A stretch of DNA of 64,000 nt from an uncultured Clostridia bacterium. GTDB taxonomy: Bacteria; Bacillota; Clostridia; Oscillospirales; Acutalibacteraceae. The stretch lies in contig CAKZZL010000014.1 in NCBI GenBank assembly GCA_937884995.1, positions 1 through 64,000 of the forward strand, in the 5' to 3' direction. The position numbers and the translations under genes were made by a program. Positions 17,877 to 25,747 of the stretch are shown here, one piece after another (positions within the stretch are counted from its first letter, which is position 1; each line of letters starts with the position of its first letter). The notes under the pieces are model-generated. The model did not search any database. It worked only from the letters and a program-made list of their open reading frames with translations, and had not been told where the DNA came from.

Positions 17877-19061
17877 TCAACTCACCTCATCAAATATCAG
17901 GCATACATATAAATAATAATCATTATGAATATAATGTACGGTATTTGTGGTTATATTTTTTTGACTTTTTGCATTTATTTCTTTAAGAGCATTAAATATC
18001 TCTCTGTCACTTTCAGAAATCATGTCCATAAATTCATTATATCTATTAGCATCTGAAAACTTTAATTCAATTATTCCATAATTATCCAGCTGATTAACAC
18101 AAGAATCAATAAAGCTGTCCGATTGTAAATCAAGCTCAGTTAGATACATTCCGGTTTTATGGAAATAATTGCTCATAATTCCGTTGCAATTGTTATTATC
18201 CGGAACGATATCCTTATGTTCTTTGGAAATCTCAAGCTCATCCATATTGAAGTAAAGATGAGTTGTATTAACTAAAGATTCATCTCCGTCATCCCATGTA
18301 ATATCGACATAATAATTTTCGGAGTCGATATTAACGACACTCCACATATGACCTTCAGTACCGTCCATAGTTTCACCGATGCCGACTACCATATAGTTTT
18401 TAATACCACATTTATCAAGTACAAGCTTAAAAGCTCTGCAATATCCTTCACATATTGTTTTTCCGTTAATAAGAGCGCTGTATGCAGTATCTCCTATCGT
18501 ATCATATGTTGATTGATCATACTCGGCTACACTGCAGATATAATCATGAATAAATAGTTCTTTTTGATAATCAGTTTGTAATTTCTGAGCCATCTCATAA
18601 ATTTCATTTACTTTATTGTCTAGATCGTTTTTTATTTTTTCTATAGATTCAGGACTGTTTCTGTAAGTTGGTGTTACGATAATATATCCGTTAAAATCTT
18701 TATATGAATAAATAGGTTCAACCCAAAAAATATCAGGATTATCATAGAGAACAGCATTATTGATTGTATTAAAGATTTCTGCATCAACATTAACAGTAAA
18801 GTCTTCTGCAAAGCTGTTATATGAATCATATATTATTGAGTAAACATACTTTTGGTCATCATCAAGCGAATTGTAATAATAATTATACCTTCCGTTAAAA
18901 TTTTGACCCAATATTTCGACATTACGGTTTTCAATTTTCTCGGATACACCTGTAAATATGCTTCCAAGAGCAGAATTTAAATTATCAAACTTGCTTGATA
19001 TAAGCAGAAATGAAAAGACAATAACTACTACCAGTACTAAAACGGCAAGAAATTTCTTCAT
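17877..19061 (-). CDS. Membrane-anchored transglutaminase-like protein
   Basis: A 394-residue protein with an N-terminal membrane anchor or signal (residues 4-21) and an extracytoplasmic transglutaminase-like domain at about 165-260. The catalytic triad is visible as Cys204 in KTICEGYCRAF, His238 in TEGHMWSVV and Asp253 in YYVDITWDD. Such domains act as cysteine proteases or amidases on envelope proteins or peptidoglycan; the substrate here is unknown. The C-terminal 120 residues are unassigned. It lies between the LCP-like gene (4 bases away) and folE, whose ribosome-binding site lies in its last codons, so envelope and folate genes share one transcript. Confidence 0.85.
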   Translation of the reverse strand: MKKFLAVLVLVVVIVFSFLLISSKFDNLNSALGSIFTGVSEKIENRNVEILGQNFNGRYNYYYNSLDDDQKYVYSIIYDSYNSFAEDFTVNVDAEIFNTINNAVLYDNPDIFWVEPIYSYKDFNGYIIVTPTYRNSPESIEKIKNDLDNKVNEIYEMAQKLQTDYQKELFIHDYICSVAEYDQSTYDTIGDTAYSALINGKTICEGYCRAFKLVLDKCGIKNYMVVGIGETMDGTEGHMWSVVNIDSENYYVDITWDDGDESLVNTTHLYFNMDELEISKEHKDIVPDNNNCNGIMSNYFHKTGMYLTELDLQSDSFIDSCVNQLDNYGIIELKFSDANRYNEFMDMISESDREIFNALKEINAKSQKNITTNTVHYIHNDYYLYVCLIFDEVS

Positions 19062-19065
19062 AAGC

Positions 19066-19881
19066 TTAAACTATTGCCTCCGGGTAAAACTTGTCATATG
19101 CAACAGCGTATATTTTGAGTTTATCAGCTTCATTGTCAAAATCAATAACTGAAATATTGTTATCGGTATTATTGGCAAAAGCTTTATATATATCATCAAA
19201 TTTATCAATATTATCTGCTGTTAAAAGGTTGTTTATAATATCGGATAAAATAAGTGAACGTGTATAGTTGTCCGATATGAGTAAATACTTATATGTCTGT
19301 TCGCTGTTAAGTTCCTGTAATCCATTACTGAGTTCCAGAATAAAAGATTCAGAATGATAGTTTATATCATCCGTGACATAGATGTCATATGATTTATTTT
19401 CTGAAAGGAAGGCTCTTAAAGAACTATATGTAAATATCGCATACTTATCAACGCTGGATTCGTTTTCTTTATTAATTAAGGAAATAAGGCTTGAGATGCC
19501 TTCAGAATAAGCGTTTTGATATTCTATGTCATCATATGTTTTAATTTTCATCTCCTGATTGTCATAATCCGTTGATACAAGAGTACAAAAATCAAATTCT
19601 TTTGAGTTATTTAAGACAACAAAAACTACCCGGCTTAAACCGGTGAGACTCTTTACAGATACAGTATTTTCCGTTTCTTCTTCACTGTTTGCTTCATAAG
19701 CAGCAGTTGTAGAAACGTCAACAATATTATCGATATCATAATCAACAGATTTAAAGAAGAAGAAAAAAGATATAAGACCAATAACTAAGCATGCAGCTAT
19801 TGATGCAATAATCAAATATTTGACATATGGCTGCCATTTTTTATGCTTGCGTTCTTTCTTAAAGATTTTGTTACTGCTCAT
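19066..19881 (-). CDS. Single-pass membrane protein with degenerate LCP-like domain
   Basis: 271 residues: a basic cytoplasmic start (KKERKHKKWQ), one membrane helix at about 22-43, and an external domain. The pattern RVVFVVLNNSKEFDFCTLVSTDYDN, followed later by a KYAIFTYSSLRAFLS strand, resembles the core strands of LytR-CpsA-Psr phosphotransferases. The conserved Arg/Asp residues of active LCP enzymes (SIPRDT) are replaced by STDYD, so it may be a pseudo-enzyme. This family assignment is inference from pattern only. It is the first gene of the operon running through folE to the exonuclease and has its own promoter. Confidence 0.6.
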   Translation of the reverse strand: MSSNKIFKKERKHKKWQPYVKYLIIASIAACLVIGLISFFFFFKSVDYDIDNIVDVSTTAAYEANSEEETENTVSVKSLTGLSRVVFVVLNNSKEFDFCTLVSTDYDNQEMKIKTYDDIEYQNAYSEGISSLISLINKENESSVDKYAIFTYSSLRAFLSENKSYDIYVTDDINYHSESFILELSNGLQELNSEQTYKYLLISDNYTRSLILSDIINNLLTADNIDKFDDIYKAFANNTDNNISVIDFDNEADKLKIYAVAYDKFYPEAIV

Positions 19882-19910
19882 AAATCTCTTCCTAAAATCG
19901 ATAGTAATTT

Positions 19911-19939
19911 ATTATATCATAACTACAGACTATTAACAA
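19911..19939 (-). promoter_or_regulatory. Sigma-A promoter for the LCP-like/transglutaminase/fol operon
   Basis: Minus strand: TTGTTA (19939-19934), 17-base spacer, TATAAT (19916-19911) with an extended TGA before the -10 (TATGATATAAT). Confidence 0.75.
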
Positions 19940-19973
19940 TAAAAATCTATTTGTAAAATACTATATAAATTGC

Positions 19974-20005
19974 TTTGAGGCAGGACTATAATCTCCTGCC
20001 TCAAA
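19974..20005. terminator. Hairpin after the sugar transferase gene, probable terminator
   Basis: 12-base stem TTTGAGGCAGGA / TCCTGCCTCAAA (19974-19985, 19994-20005) with an 8-base loop. It lies 25 bases beyond the sugar-transferase stop. The T-run on the minus side is poor, so termination strength is uncertain. Confidence 0.6.
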
Positions 20006-20030
20006 AATATCTTAATGTAGAAAATAAATA

Positions 20031-21401
20031 TTATCTTTCTGTAAAATGGAATTTACTTTTTTCTTTTTTGAATGCTTCTGTACTGTCATCAGCTTTCAAA
20101 ACAACTGTTACCGTTTGCAGCAAAAGTTTTACATCAAGCCAAAGACTGTATTTTTCAATATACATAAGGTCAAGTACTAATTTATCTTTAGGTGAAGTAT
20201 TGTATTTGCCTGCGATTTGTGCATATCCCGTAAGCCCGCTTTTTACTCTGAGTCTGTAGGTGAACTCCGGTAATTCCTCGGTATATTTATCGACATTTTC
20301 AATCATTTCTGGCCTCGGTCCCACAAGACTCATATCACCTTTTAAGATGTTGATAAACTGAGGCACTTCATCAATTCTATACTTTCTGAGGAACTTGCCT
20401 ATTTTCGTGATTCTGTCATCTTTTTCTTTAACAGAAACATTTACACTGTCTTTTTCCTTCATGGTTCTGAACTTATATACCATAAAGACTTTGCCGCCTT
20501 TTGTAGCTCTCGCCTGTCTGTAAAAAACATGACCGCCATCTTCTGCTTTAATCAAAATAGCAAATATAAGCATAAAAGGAGAAGAAATAATCAATGCAAG
20601 TAAAGATAAAACAATATCCATAAGTCTCTTGATAAAGCGCTGTTCAATTGTCAAATCACGAACATTTTCTGAAACAATAGGTTTATCGTCAAAAAATGCT
20701 ATTCTTGAACCTAGTGCAACAATATCACTCATCTCAAAGTTATAATAAATATTTTTATGATAAGCATAGCAATATTCATTAAGTATAATTTTGTCTTTTT
20801 GAGGTATATCGTACAAAAAGACAGTATCATTTCTGTTAATCACCTCATATGCATTGGGTGAAGTATAATGAATCATGTCGTTAATCTTGTATTGCTTTTT
20901 GTATTTAGCAATACGACTTGCGATATTATTAAGTGATTCTTCTGAACTTGTTATAATACAGCATTTCTCAGGTTTGTTAATGTAGAAATAAACATAATTG
21001 CCGAAATAAACTAAAGATATAATAAAAGCAACCTGAAGAGCAACGGTTAAAAGAAGTAAATGTGGTGATTCATAAACAAAATGATCATTATTTTTTTCAT
21101 TTACGCACATTATGCAAAACTCTAAATGAGCAACTAAATCAGTGACAATAGTAGCCAGAGACATTGATATACATATGGGTTTACTCTTCAGTCTGCCAAC
21201 CTGGTAACCGCCGTAAACAGACATTGTTGCAGCCAAAAGAACAATAAATGTTACAAGAGTAACACCTGAAGTACGAGATAATTTTAACAGCCATTCATAC
21301 TTACTTCCGAATGTAACAAAAAAGCAAGCTATAATCATTATATATAAGAAAGACTTAATACAAAAAATAATAGTATTTTGCGCTTTATTTAAAAATTTCA
21401 T
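20031..21401 (-). CDS. Polyprenyl glycosylphosphotransferase (bacterial sugar transferase)
   Basis: 456 residues. About four to five N-terminal membrane helices (1-160) and a Rossmann-like central part are followed by the C-terminal sugar-transferase domain. Its start is KRLMDIVLSLLALIISSPFML, then the conserved FYRQARATKGGKVFMVYKFRTM, the catalytic-region KFLRKYRIDEVPQ and MSLVGPRPE, and SGLTGYAQI. Such enzymes transfer a sugar-1-phosphate onto undecaprenyl phosphate to start a surface polysaccharide or glycan. An ATG at 21413 overlaps the GGAG; the ATG at 21401 is 6 bases after it and was chosen. It is monocistronic with its own promoter. Confidence 0.93.
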   Translation of the reverse strand: MKFLNKAQNTIIFCIKSFLYIMIIACFFVTFGSKYEWLLKLSRTSGVTLVTFIVLLAATMSVYGGYQVGRLKSKPICISMSLATIVTDLVAHLEFCIMCVNEKNNDHFVYESPHLLLLTVALQVAFIISLVYFGNYVYFYINKPEKCCIITSSEESLNNIASRIAKYKKQYKINDMIHYTSPNAYEVINRNDTVFLYDIPQKDKIILNEYCYAYHKNIYYNFEMSDIVALGSRIAFFDDKPIVSENVRDLTIEQRFIKRLMDIVLSLLALIISSPFMLIFAILIKAEDGGHVFYRQARATKGGKVFMVYKFRTMKEKDSVNVSVKEKDDRITKIGKFLRKYRIDEVPQFINILKGDMSLVGPRPEMIENVDKYTEELPEFTYRLRVKSGLTGYAQIAGKYNTSPKDKLVLDLMYIEKYSLWLDVKLLLQTVTVVLKADDSTEAFKKEKSKFHFTER

Positions 21402-21451
21402 AAAAGTCTCCATCAGTAAATATATTCTATATTTAGTATTTAATATATATT

Positions 21452-21480
21452 ATTTTATCTAATTATAGTGGTAAAGTCAA
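21452..21480 (-). promoter_or_regulatory. Sigma-A promoter for the sugar transferase
   Basis: Minus strand: TTGACT (21480-21475), 17-base spacer, TAAAAT (21457-21452). Confidence 0.75.
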
Positions 21481-21490
21481 TATATATAGA

Positions 21491-21517
21491 ATAAAGCCGC
21501 ACTAAATGCGGCTTTAT
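21491..21517 (-). terminator. Terminator of tig-clpP-clpX
   Basis: Perfect 11-base stem ATAAAGCCGCA / TGCGGCTTTAT (21491-21501, 21507-21517) with a 5-base loop, starting 4 bases after the clpX stop and ending in TTTAT on the minus strand. Confidence 0.88.
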
Positions 21518-21521
21518 CTGC

Positions 21522-22826
21522 TTATATTATTTTCTTATTGGATTTTTTTGAATTGGTAGTTAAAATAGTTTCTTTTTTATTTATATCTCTGAAAATATCA
21601 GGGCTTTTTTTACCATCTACACAATCCTCTGTAATAACCACCTTTTTCACAGTCGGATCAGACGGAACCTCATACATAATCGGATTAAGGATATTTTCCA
21701 TAACACCGCGAAGTCCTCTGGCACCCGTATTTTTTTCAATTGTCATGTCAGCAATCTTATTTAGGGCTTCCTGAGTAAACTCAAGATCTATATTATCCAT
21801 ATCAAATAAAGCCTTAAACTGCTTTATAATGGCATTTTTGGGTTCAGAAAGAATTCTGATAAGGTCATCTCTGTCAAGAGGTTTTAAGCCTGTAATAACA
21901 GGAACACGGCCGACAAGTTCAGGGATAAGACCATATTTCACCAAATCCTGTGCAATAACCTTGCCATAAACATCTTCGGCTTTAAGCTCAGCTTTATCTT
22001 TAATAGTAGAGCCAAAACCTATACCGGAATTGCCCATTCTCTTTTCAACGATTTTTTCAATGCCGTCAAAAGCACCGCCGCAAATAAAGAGAATATTTGA
22101 TGTATCAATCTTTATAAACTCTTGTTGAGGATGTTTCCTGCCTCCCTGAGGCGGCACATTGGAAACCGTACCTTCAACTATCTTCAAAAGAGCCTGCTGA
22201 ACACCTTCACCACTTACATCTCTTGTAATCGATCTGCTTTCAGATTTTCTGGAAATCTTATCAATTTCGTCAACATAGATGATACCATGTTCTGCTCTTT
22301 CTATATTATAATCAGCAGCCTGAATAAGTTTAAGAAGAATATTTTCAACGTCTTCACCGACATATCCTGCTTCGGTCAAAGTTGTTGCGTCTGCAATTGC
22401 AAAAGGCACTTCAATAATTTTTGCAAGTGTCTGTGCAAGCATTGTTTTACCAACCCCGGTTGGTCCTAGCAATAAAACATTTGATTTTTGTATATCGACA
22501 TCTGTTTTTTCGCCATAATATACCCTTTTATAATGGTTATATACAGCAACGCTCAATGTCTTTTTTGCTTCCTCTTGTCCTATAACATACTCATCAAGAG
22601 ATGCCTTAATCTCCTGTGGCTTTGGTAAAACTTTCTCTTCAATTTTTACCTTAGGTTTTAATACCTGATTTCTATATGACTCGTCTGTACCGTCTATAAT
22701 ACCGATACAAGTCTCAACACAGTTATCACATATATATACACCAGGGCCTGCTATTAATCTATATACCTGGTCTTGTGTTCTACCGCAAAAAGAGCATTTT
22801 ATGTTTTTATCATTATCTCTTGCCAT
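21522..22826 (-). CDS. clpX: ATP-dependent Clp protease ATP-binding subunit ClpX
   Basis: A 434-residue AAA+ unfoldase that feeds substrates to ClpP. The N-terminal zinc-binding domain has Cys11, Cys14, Cys33 and Cys36 (CSFC ... CDNC). Walker A is GPTGVGKT (121-128), Walker B is GIIYVDEIDK, sensor regions follow, and the ClpP-contacting IGF loop is visible in GNSGIGFGS. The C-terminal small domain contains GARGLRGVME. Start is 18 bases after clpP, in the order tig-clpP-clpX. Confidence 0.98.
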   Translation of the reverse strand: MARDNDKNIKCSFCGRTQDQVYRLIAGPGVYICDNCVETCIGIIDGTDESYRNQVLKPKVKIEEKVLPKPQEIKASLDEYVIGQEEAKKTLSVAVYNHYKRVYYGEKTDVDIQKSNVLLLGPTGVGKTMLAQTLAKIIEVPFAIADATTLTEAGYVGEDVENILLKLIQAADYNIERAEHGIIYVDEIDKISRKSESRSITRDVSGEGVQQALLKIVEGTVSNVPPQGGRKHPQQEFIKIDTSNILFICGGAFDGIEKIVEKRMGNSGIGFGSTIKDKAELKAEDVYGKVIAQDLVKYGLIPELVGRVPVITGLKPLDRDDLIRILSEPKNAIIKQFKALFDMDNIDLEFTQEALNKIADMTIEKNTGARGLRGVMENILNPIMYEVPSDPTVKKVVITEDCVDGKKSPDIFRDINKKETILTTNSKKSNKKII

Positions 22827-22844
22827 TGGAAACTCCTATAAAAA

Positions 22845-23426
22845 TTATCTTTTATCAAGGACTTTATCAATAAGGCCAAAATCAAGGGCTTCCTCTGCAG
22901 AGAGCCAGTTGTCTCTGTCGGTTGCTTCAACAAGGTCCTCAAGCGGTCGGTTACAATTATCAGCAAGGATCTTATTAAGCTTTTCCTTGGTTCTTAAAAT
23001 GTGTTTTGCAGCGATTTCAATTTCTGTAGCCTGTCCCTGTGCCCCGCCGAGTGGCTGATGAATCATGATTTCGCTGTTTGGAAGAGCATATCTTTTGCCC
23101 TTAGCGCCGGCAGAAAGAAGGAAAGCTCCCATGCTTGCAGCCATACCCATGCAAATAGTGGAAACATCGCACTTTATATATTGCATAGTATCATAAATTG
23201 CAAGACCTGCGCTTACGGAACCACCCGGGCTGTTGATATATAAGCTGATATCCTTTTCGCTGTCCTGGCCTTCGAGATATAAAAGCTGTGCTACAACCAA
23301 AGATGCGGTAGCATCATTTACTTCATCAGATAAAACTATAATTCTGTCATTTAACAATCTAGAAAAAATATCATATGAACGTTCACCATTACCGGTTTGT
23401 TCAACTACATAAGGTACTAATGCCAT
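22845..23426 (-). CDS. clpP: ATP-dependent Clp protease proteolytic subunit ClpP
   Basis: A 193-residue serine peptidase forming the tetradecameric barrel. The catalytic triad is complete: Ser98 in GMAASMGA, His123 in MIHQPLGG, and Asp172 in TDRDNW. The N-terminal MALVPYVVEQTGNGERSYDI and length are standard. It lies between tig and clpX. A hairpin (23451-23480) precedes it, with no separate promoter recognised. Confidence 0.98.
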   Translation of the reverse strand: MALVPYVVEQTGNGERSYDIFSRLLNDRIIVLSDEVNDATASLVVAQLLYLEGQDSEKDISLYINSPGGSVSAGLAIYDTMQYIKCDVSTICMGMAASMGAFLLSAGAKGKRYALPNSEIMIHQPLGGAQGQATEIEIAAKHILRTKEKLNKILADNCNRPLEDLVEATDRDNWLSAEEALDFGLIDKVLDKR

Positions 23427-23450
23427 TTTAATTCCTCCATTTGAAAATTA

Positions 23451-23480
23451 GTAAAGAATCACCTTATGGCAATTCTTTAC
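23451..23480 (-). terminator. Hairpin between tig and clpP (attenuator or processing site)
   Basis: 9-base stem GTAAAGAAT / ATTCTTTAC (23451-23459, 23472-23480). It is followed on the minus strand only by TAATTTTC, so it may attenuate or protect the transcript rather than terminate it fully. Confidence 0.45.
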
Positions 23481-23489
23481 ATAAATATA

Positions 23490-24962
23490 TTATTCTTTTG
23501 CTTTTGTTGTTTTCTTAGCAGCAGGTTTTTTCTCTGTGTCTTTAGATGCTGCTGTCTTTTTAGCTGTTGCCTTTTTTGCAGCAGGCTTATCTTCTGAATC
23601 TTTAGCTGTTGTTGTTTTCTTAGCAGCAGGTTTCTTCTCTGCTGTAGCTTTCTTAGTTGCAGCCTTCTTTTCTGCTGCAGTTTTTTCCTCTGTTATAACT
23701 GCATTTTCTTTTACTAAGTCAACTGCCTTACGATTTTTAATCTGTACAGCAACAGTATCAACAGAAAGAAGTTTCTTGATTTGGTCAACTTCCATATCAT
23801 ACTCTTTTGCAATTGTTTCAAACTCTGTATTGATATCTTCTTCGCTGGCTTCAATCTTTTCTGCTTCTATAATAGCTTCTAAAGCAAGCTGAATCTTAAC
23901 CTGTGTTTTAGCGGGTTCCATATATGATTCAATAAGTTTGTCCTTATCACTGCCTGTATACTTCATATATGTATCAATATCAAGGCCCTGTCCCTGGAGT
24001 CTGTATGCAAAATCATTAAGCATATTTTCAGCTTCATTTTTGAACATAACTTCGGGAATTTCAGCTTTGATATTATCAGCAACCTGCATGATAAGATCAT
24101 CTGCAAGTTTTGCTTCAGCATCTTCTTTCTTATGACCTTCAAGATGATTCTTTATATCCTTCTTTAAATCAGCCAATGTATCAAATTCGCTAACGTCCTT
24201 AGCAAATTCATCATCAAGTTCAGGAGTTTCTTTTATTCTTATATCACTGAGTTTAATTTTAAAGATAGCATCCTTACCTGCAAGATCTTTTTGATAATCT
24301 TCCGGGAATTTAACATTAATATCAAATTCTTCGCCTATATTATGGCCTACAATCTGATCCTCAAAGCCCGGTATAAAGGAATTGCTGCCGAGTTCAAGAT
24401 TATGATTCTCGTCTTTTCCGCCATCAAAAGGAACACCATCTACAAAGCCTTCATAGTCAATAACAGCAGTATCGCCTTTTTTAGCTGCTCTGTCATCAAC
24501 GCTGATCATACGTGAATTCTGGTCCTGAAGTCTTGTAAGTTCAGCCTTAACTTCATCAGCTGAAACCTTAGTAGACATCTTGCTTGCCTTAAGTCCTTTA
24601 TATTTACCGAGTTTAACTTCAGGTTTAACCGTAACCTTCAGTTTCATTTCAACACCGTTTTTACCGATTTCAGTGACATCAAGATCATATGGAGTGTCAA
24701 CAATTGTAAGTCCCGCCTCTTCTATTGCAGCCTCGACTGCATCAGGATAAGCAATTTCAAGAGCATCTTCATAAAAGACACCTTCGCCATACATTCTTTC
24801 TACCATTGATCTGGGTGCTTTACCTTTTCTGAAACCTGGTAAGGTAATATTCTTTCTCTGCTTATTAAAAGCTTTCTGAATAGCAGTTTCAAAAGTTTCT
24901 GCGTCGATTGAGATTTCAAGTTCATAAATATTTGTCTCAACCTTGTTTGAAGATTTTAACAT
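23490..24962 (-). CDS. tig: Trigger factor with Lys/Ala-rich C-terminal tail
   Basis: 490 residues; ribosome-bound chaperone and peptidyl-prolyl isomerase. The ribosome-docking signature is GFRKGKAPRSMVERMYG in the N-terminal domain. The FKBP-type isomerase domain is at about 155-245 (KKGDTAVIDYEGFVDGVPFDGG), and the helical C-domain runs to about 420. Residues 422-490 are an extra low-complexity tail of KKAAT, KKPAAKKTT and AKKATAKK units, absent from standard trigger factors of about 430 residues. It resembles histone-H1-like nucleic-acid-binding tails. The gene has its own promoter and leads tig-clpP-clpX; the ribosome-binding site is AGGAGG. Confidence 0.95.
   Translation of the reverse strand: MLKSSNKVETNIYELEISIDAETFETAIQKAFNKQRKNITLPGFRKGKAPRSMVERMYGEGVFYEDALEIAYPDAVEAAIEEAGLTIVDTPYDLDVTEIGKNGVEMKLKVTVKPEVKLGKYKGLKASKMSTKVSADEVKAELTRLQDQNSRMISVDDRAAKKGDTAVIDYEGFVDGVPFDGGKDENHNLELGSNSFIPGFEDQIVGHNIGEEFDINVKFPEDYQKDLAGKDAIFKIKLSDIRIKETPELDDEFAKDVSEFDTLADLKKDIKNHLEGHKKEDAEAKLADDLIMQVADNIKAEIPEVMFKNEAENMLNDFAYRLQGQGLDIDTYMKYTGSDKDKLIESYMEPAKTQVKIQLALEAIIEAEKIEASEEDINTEFETIAKEYDMEVDQIKKLLSVDTVAVQIKNRKAVDLVKENAVITEEKTAAEKKAATKKATAEKKPAAKKTTTAKDSEDKPAAKKATAKKTAASKDTEKKPAAKKTTKAKE
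23493..23699 (-). repeat. Low-complexity coding repeat encoding the tig Lys/Ala tail
   Basis: Imperfect tandem repeats (GCAGCAAAG / AAAACA type codons on the coding strand) produce the recurring peptide unit KKPAAKKTT/A, with acidic KDSED and KDTE spacers in between. Copy number at such sequences often varies between strains. Confidence 0.75.
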
Positions 24963-25006
24963 AAAATTCCTCCTGGATATATTGTATTCTGACTGATAAT
25001 CAACGT

Positions 25007-25035
25007 ATTATATCATAGTTTATTAAATAATACAA
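25007..25035 (-). promoter_or_regulatory. Sigma-A promoter for tig-clpP-clpX
   Basis: Minus strand: TTGTAT (25035-25030), 17-base spacer, TATAAT (25012-25007) with extended TGA (TATGATATAAT). Confidence 0.75.
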
Positions 25036-25046
25036 CCAGTTAATTT

Positions 25047-25733
25047 TCAGTTAATTTTAACTATTTGAGGGCAGAATTTCAAGTAATCTGCCGATACAAG
25101 TTTGAAGTTAATACCATACTTTTCCCCGTTAAATGCAAATTTATGAGCGGGGCCGTGAAGATGAGCATAATAGCAATATTTTATATTGTTTTCAAGAAGA
25201 GTATCAACAATTGCTTTACAGTCTTTACCATCACTTACCGGCGGATAATGAAGAAAAACGACAATTTCTTTCATATATTCTTTTGCCATATCTATGGAGC
25301 GTTGAAGACGTCCGCATTCTCTGAGCAATACCTGATTATCATCTTCTGCATCAAAGAACCATCCCCTGCTTCCTGCAATTGCAAAATCATCAAAGCAATA
25401 TGCATTATTGAAAAGAAATGAAATTGTAGTTATATCATTATCTTTTAAGAACGCATTCATTTTAGTAACTGTATTCCACCAATAATCATGATTTCCTTTA
25501 GCTATTATCTTTTTTCCTTTAAGCTTATCTAAAAAATATAGATCTGCTTTTGCTTCTTCAAGATTCATAGCCCAGGATACATCACCGTTTATTACTATAA
25601 TGTCATCATCCGTTATTAACTTTTGCCAATTTCTTTCCAATCTTTCAACATAATTATCCCATCCGTCAAAGACATTCATCGGCTTATTTGTTGAAAATGA
25701 AAGATGTGTATCACCTATAACATAAACGGACAT
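25047..25733 (-). CDS. Calcineurin-like metallophosphoesterase
   Basis: A 228-residue cytosolic phosphoesterase with the metal-site motifs in order: GDTHLS (Asp-x-His), INGDVSWAM (GD), KGNHDYWW (GNHD), FLHYPP and a final YYAHLHGPAH (GHxH-like). The substrate is unknown; relatives are annotated only as metallophosphatases. It is the last gene of the hprK-to-phosphoesterase operon, 14 bases after thrC. Confidence 0.9.
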   Translation of the reverse strand: MSVYVIGDTHLSFSTNKPMNVFDGWDNYVERLERNWQKLITDDDIIVINGDVSWAMNLEEAKADLYFLDKLKGKKIIAKGNHDYWWNTVTKMNAFLKDNDITTISFLFNNAYCFDDFAIAGSRGWFFDAEDDNQVLLRECGRLQRSIDMAKEYMKEIVVFLHYPPVSDGKDCKAIVDTLLENNIKYCYYAHLHGPAHKFAFNGEKYGINFKLVSADYLKFCPQIVKIN

Positions 25734-25747
25734 AATAATCTCCTAAA

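Noticed and set aside
19974..20005. Hairpin as a strong bidirectional terminator
   Set aside because: The stem is good, but neither side has a proper T-run after it on the minus strand, so it is reported only as a probable terminator.
23493..23699. Tandem repeat as a CRISPR-like or mobile repeat
   Set aside because: The repeats are in frame within tig, encode a Lys/Ala tail, are of irregular length and have no spacers.
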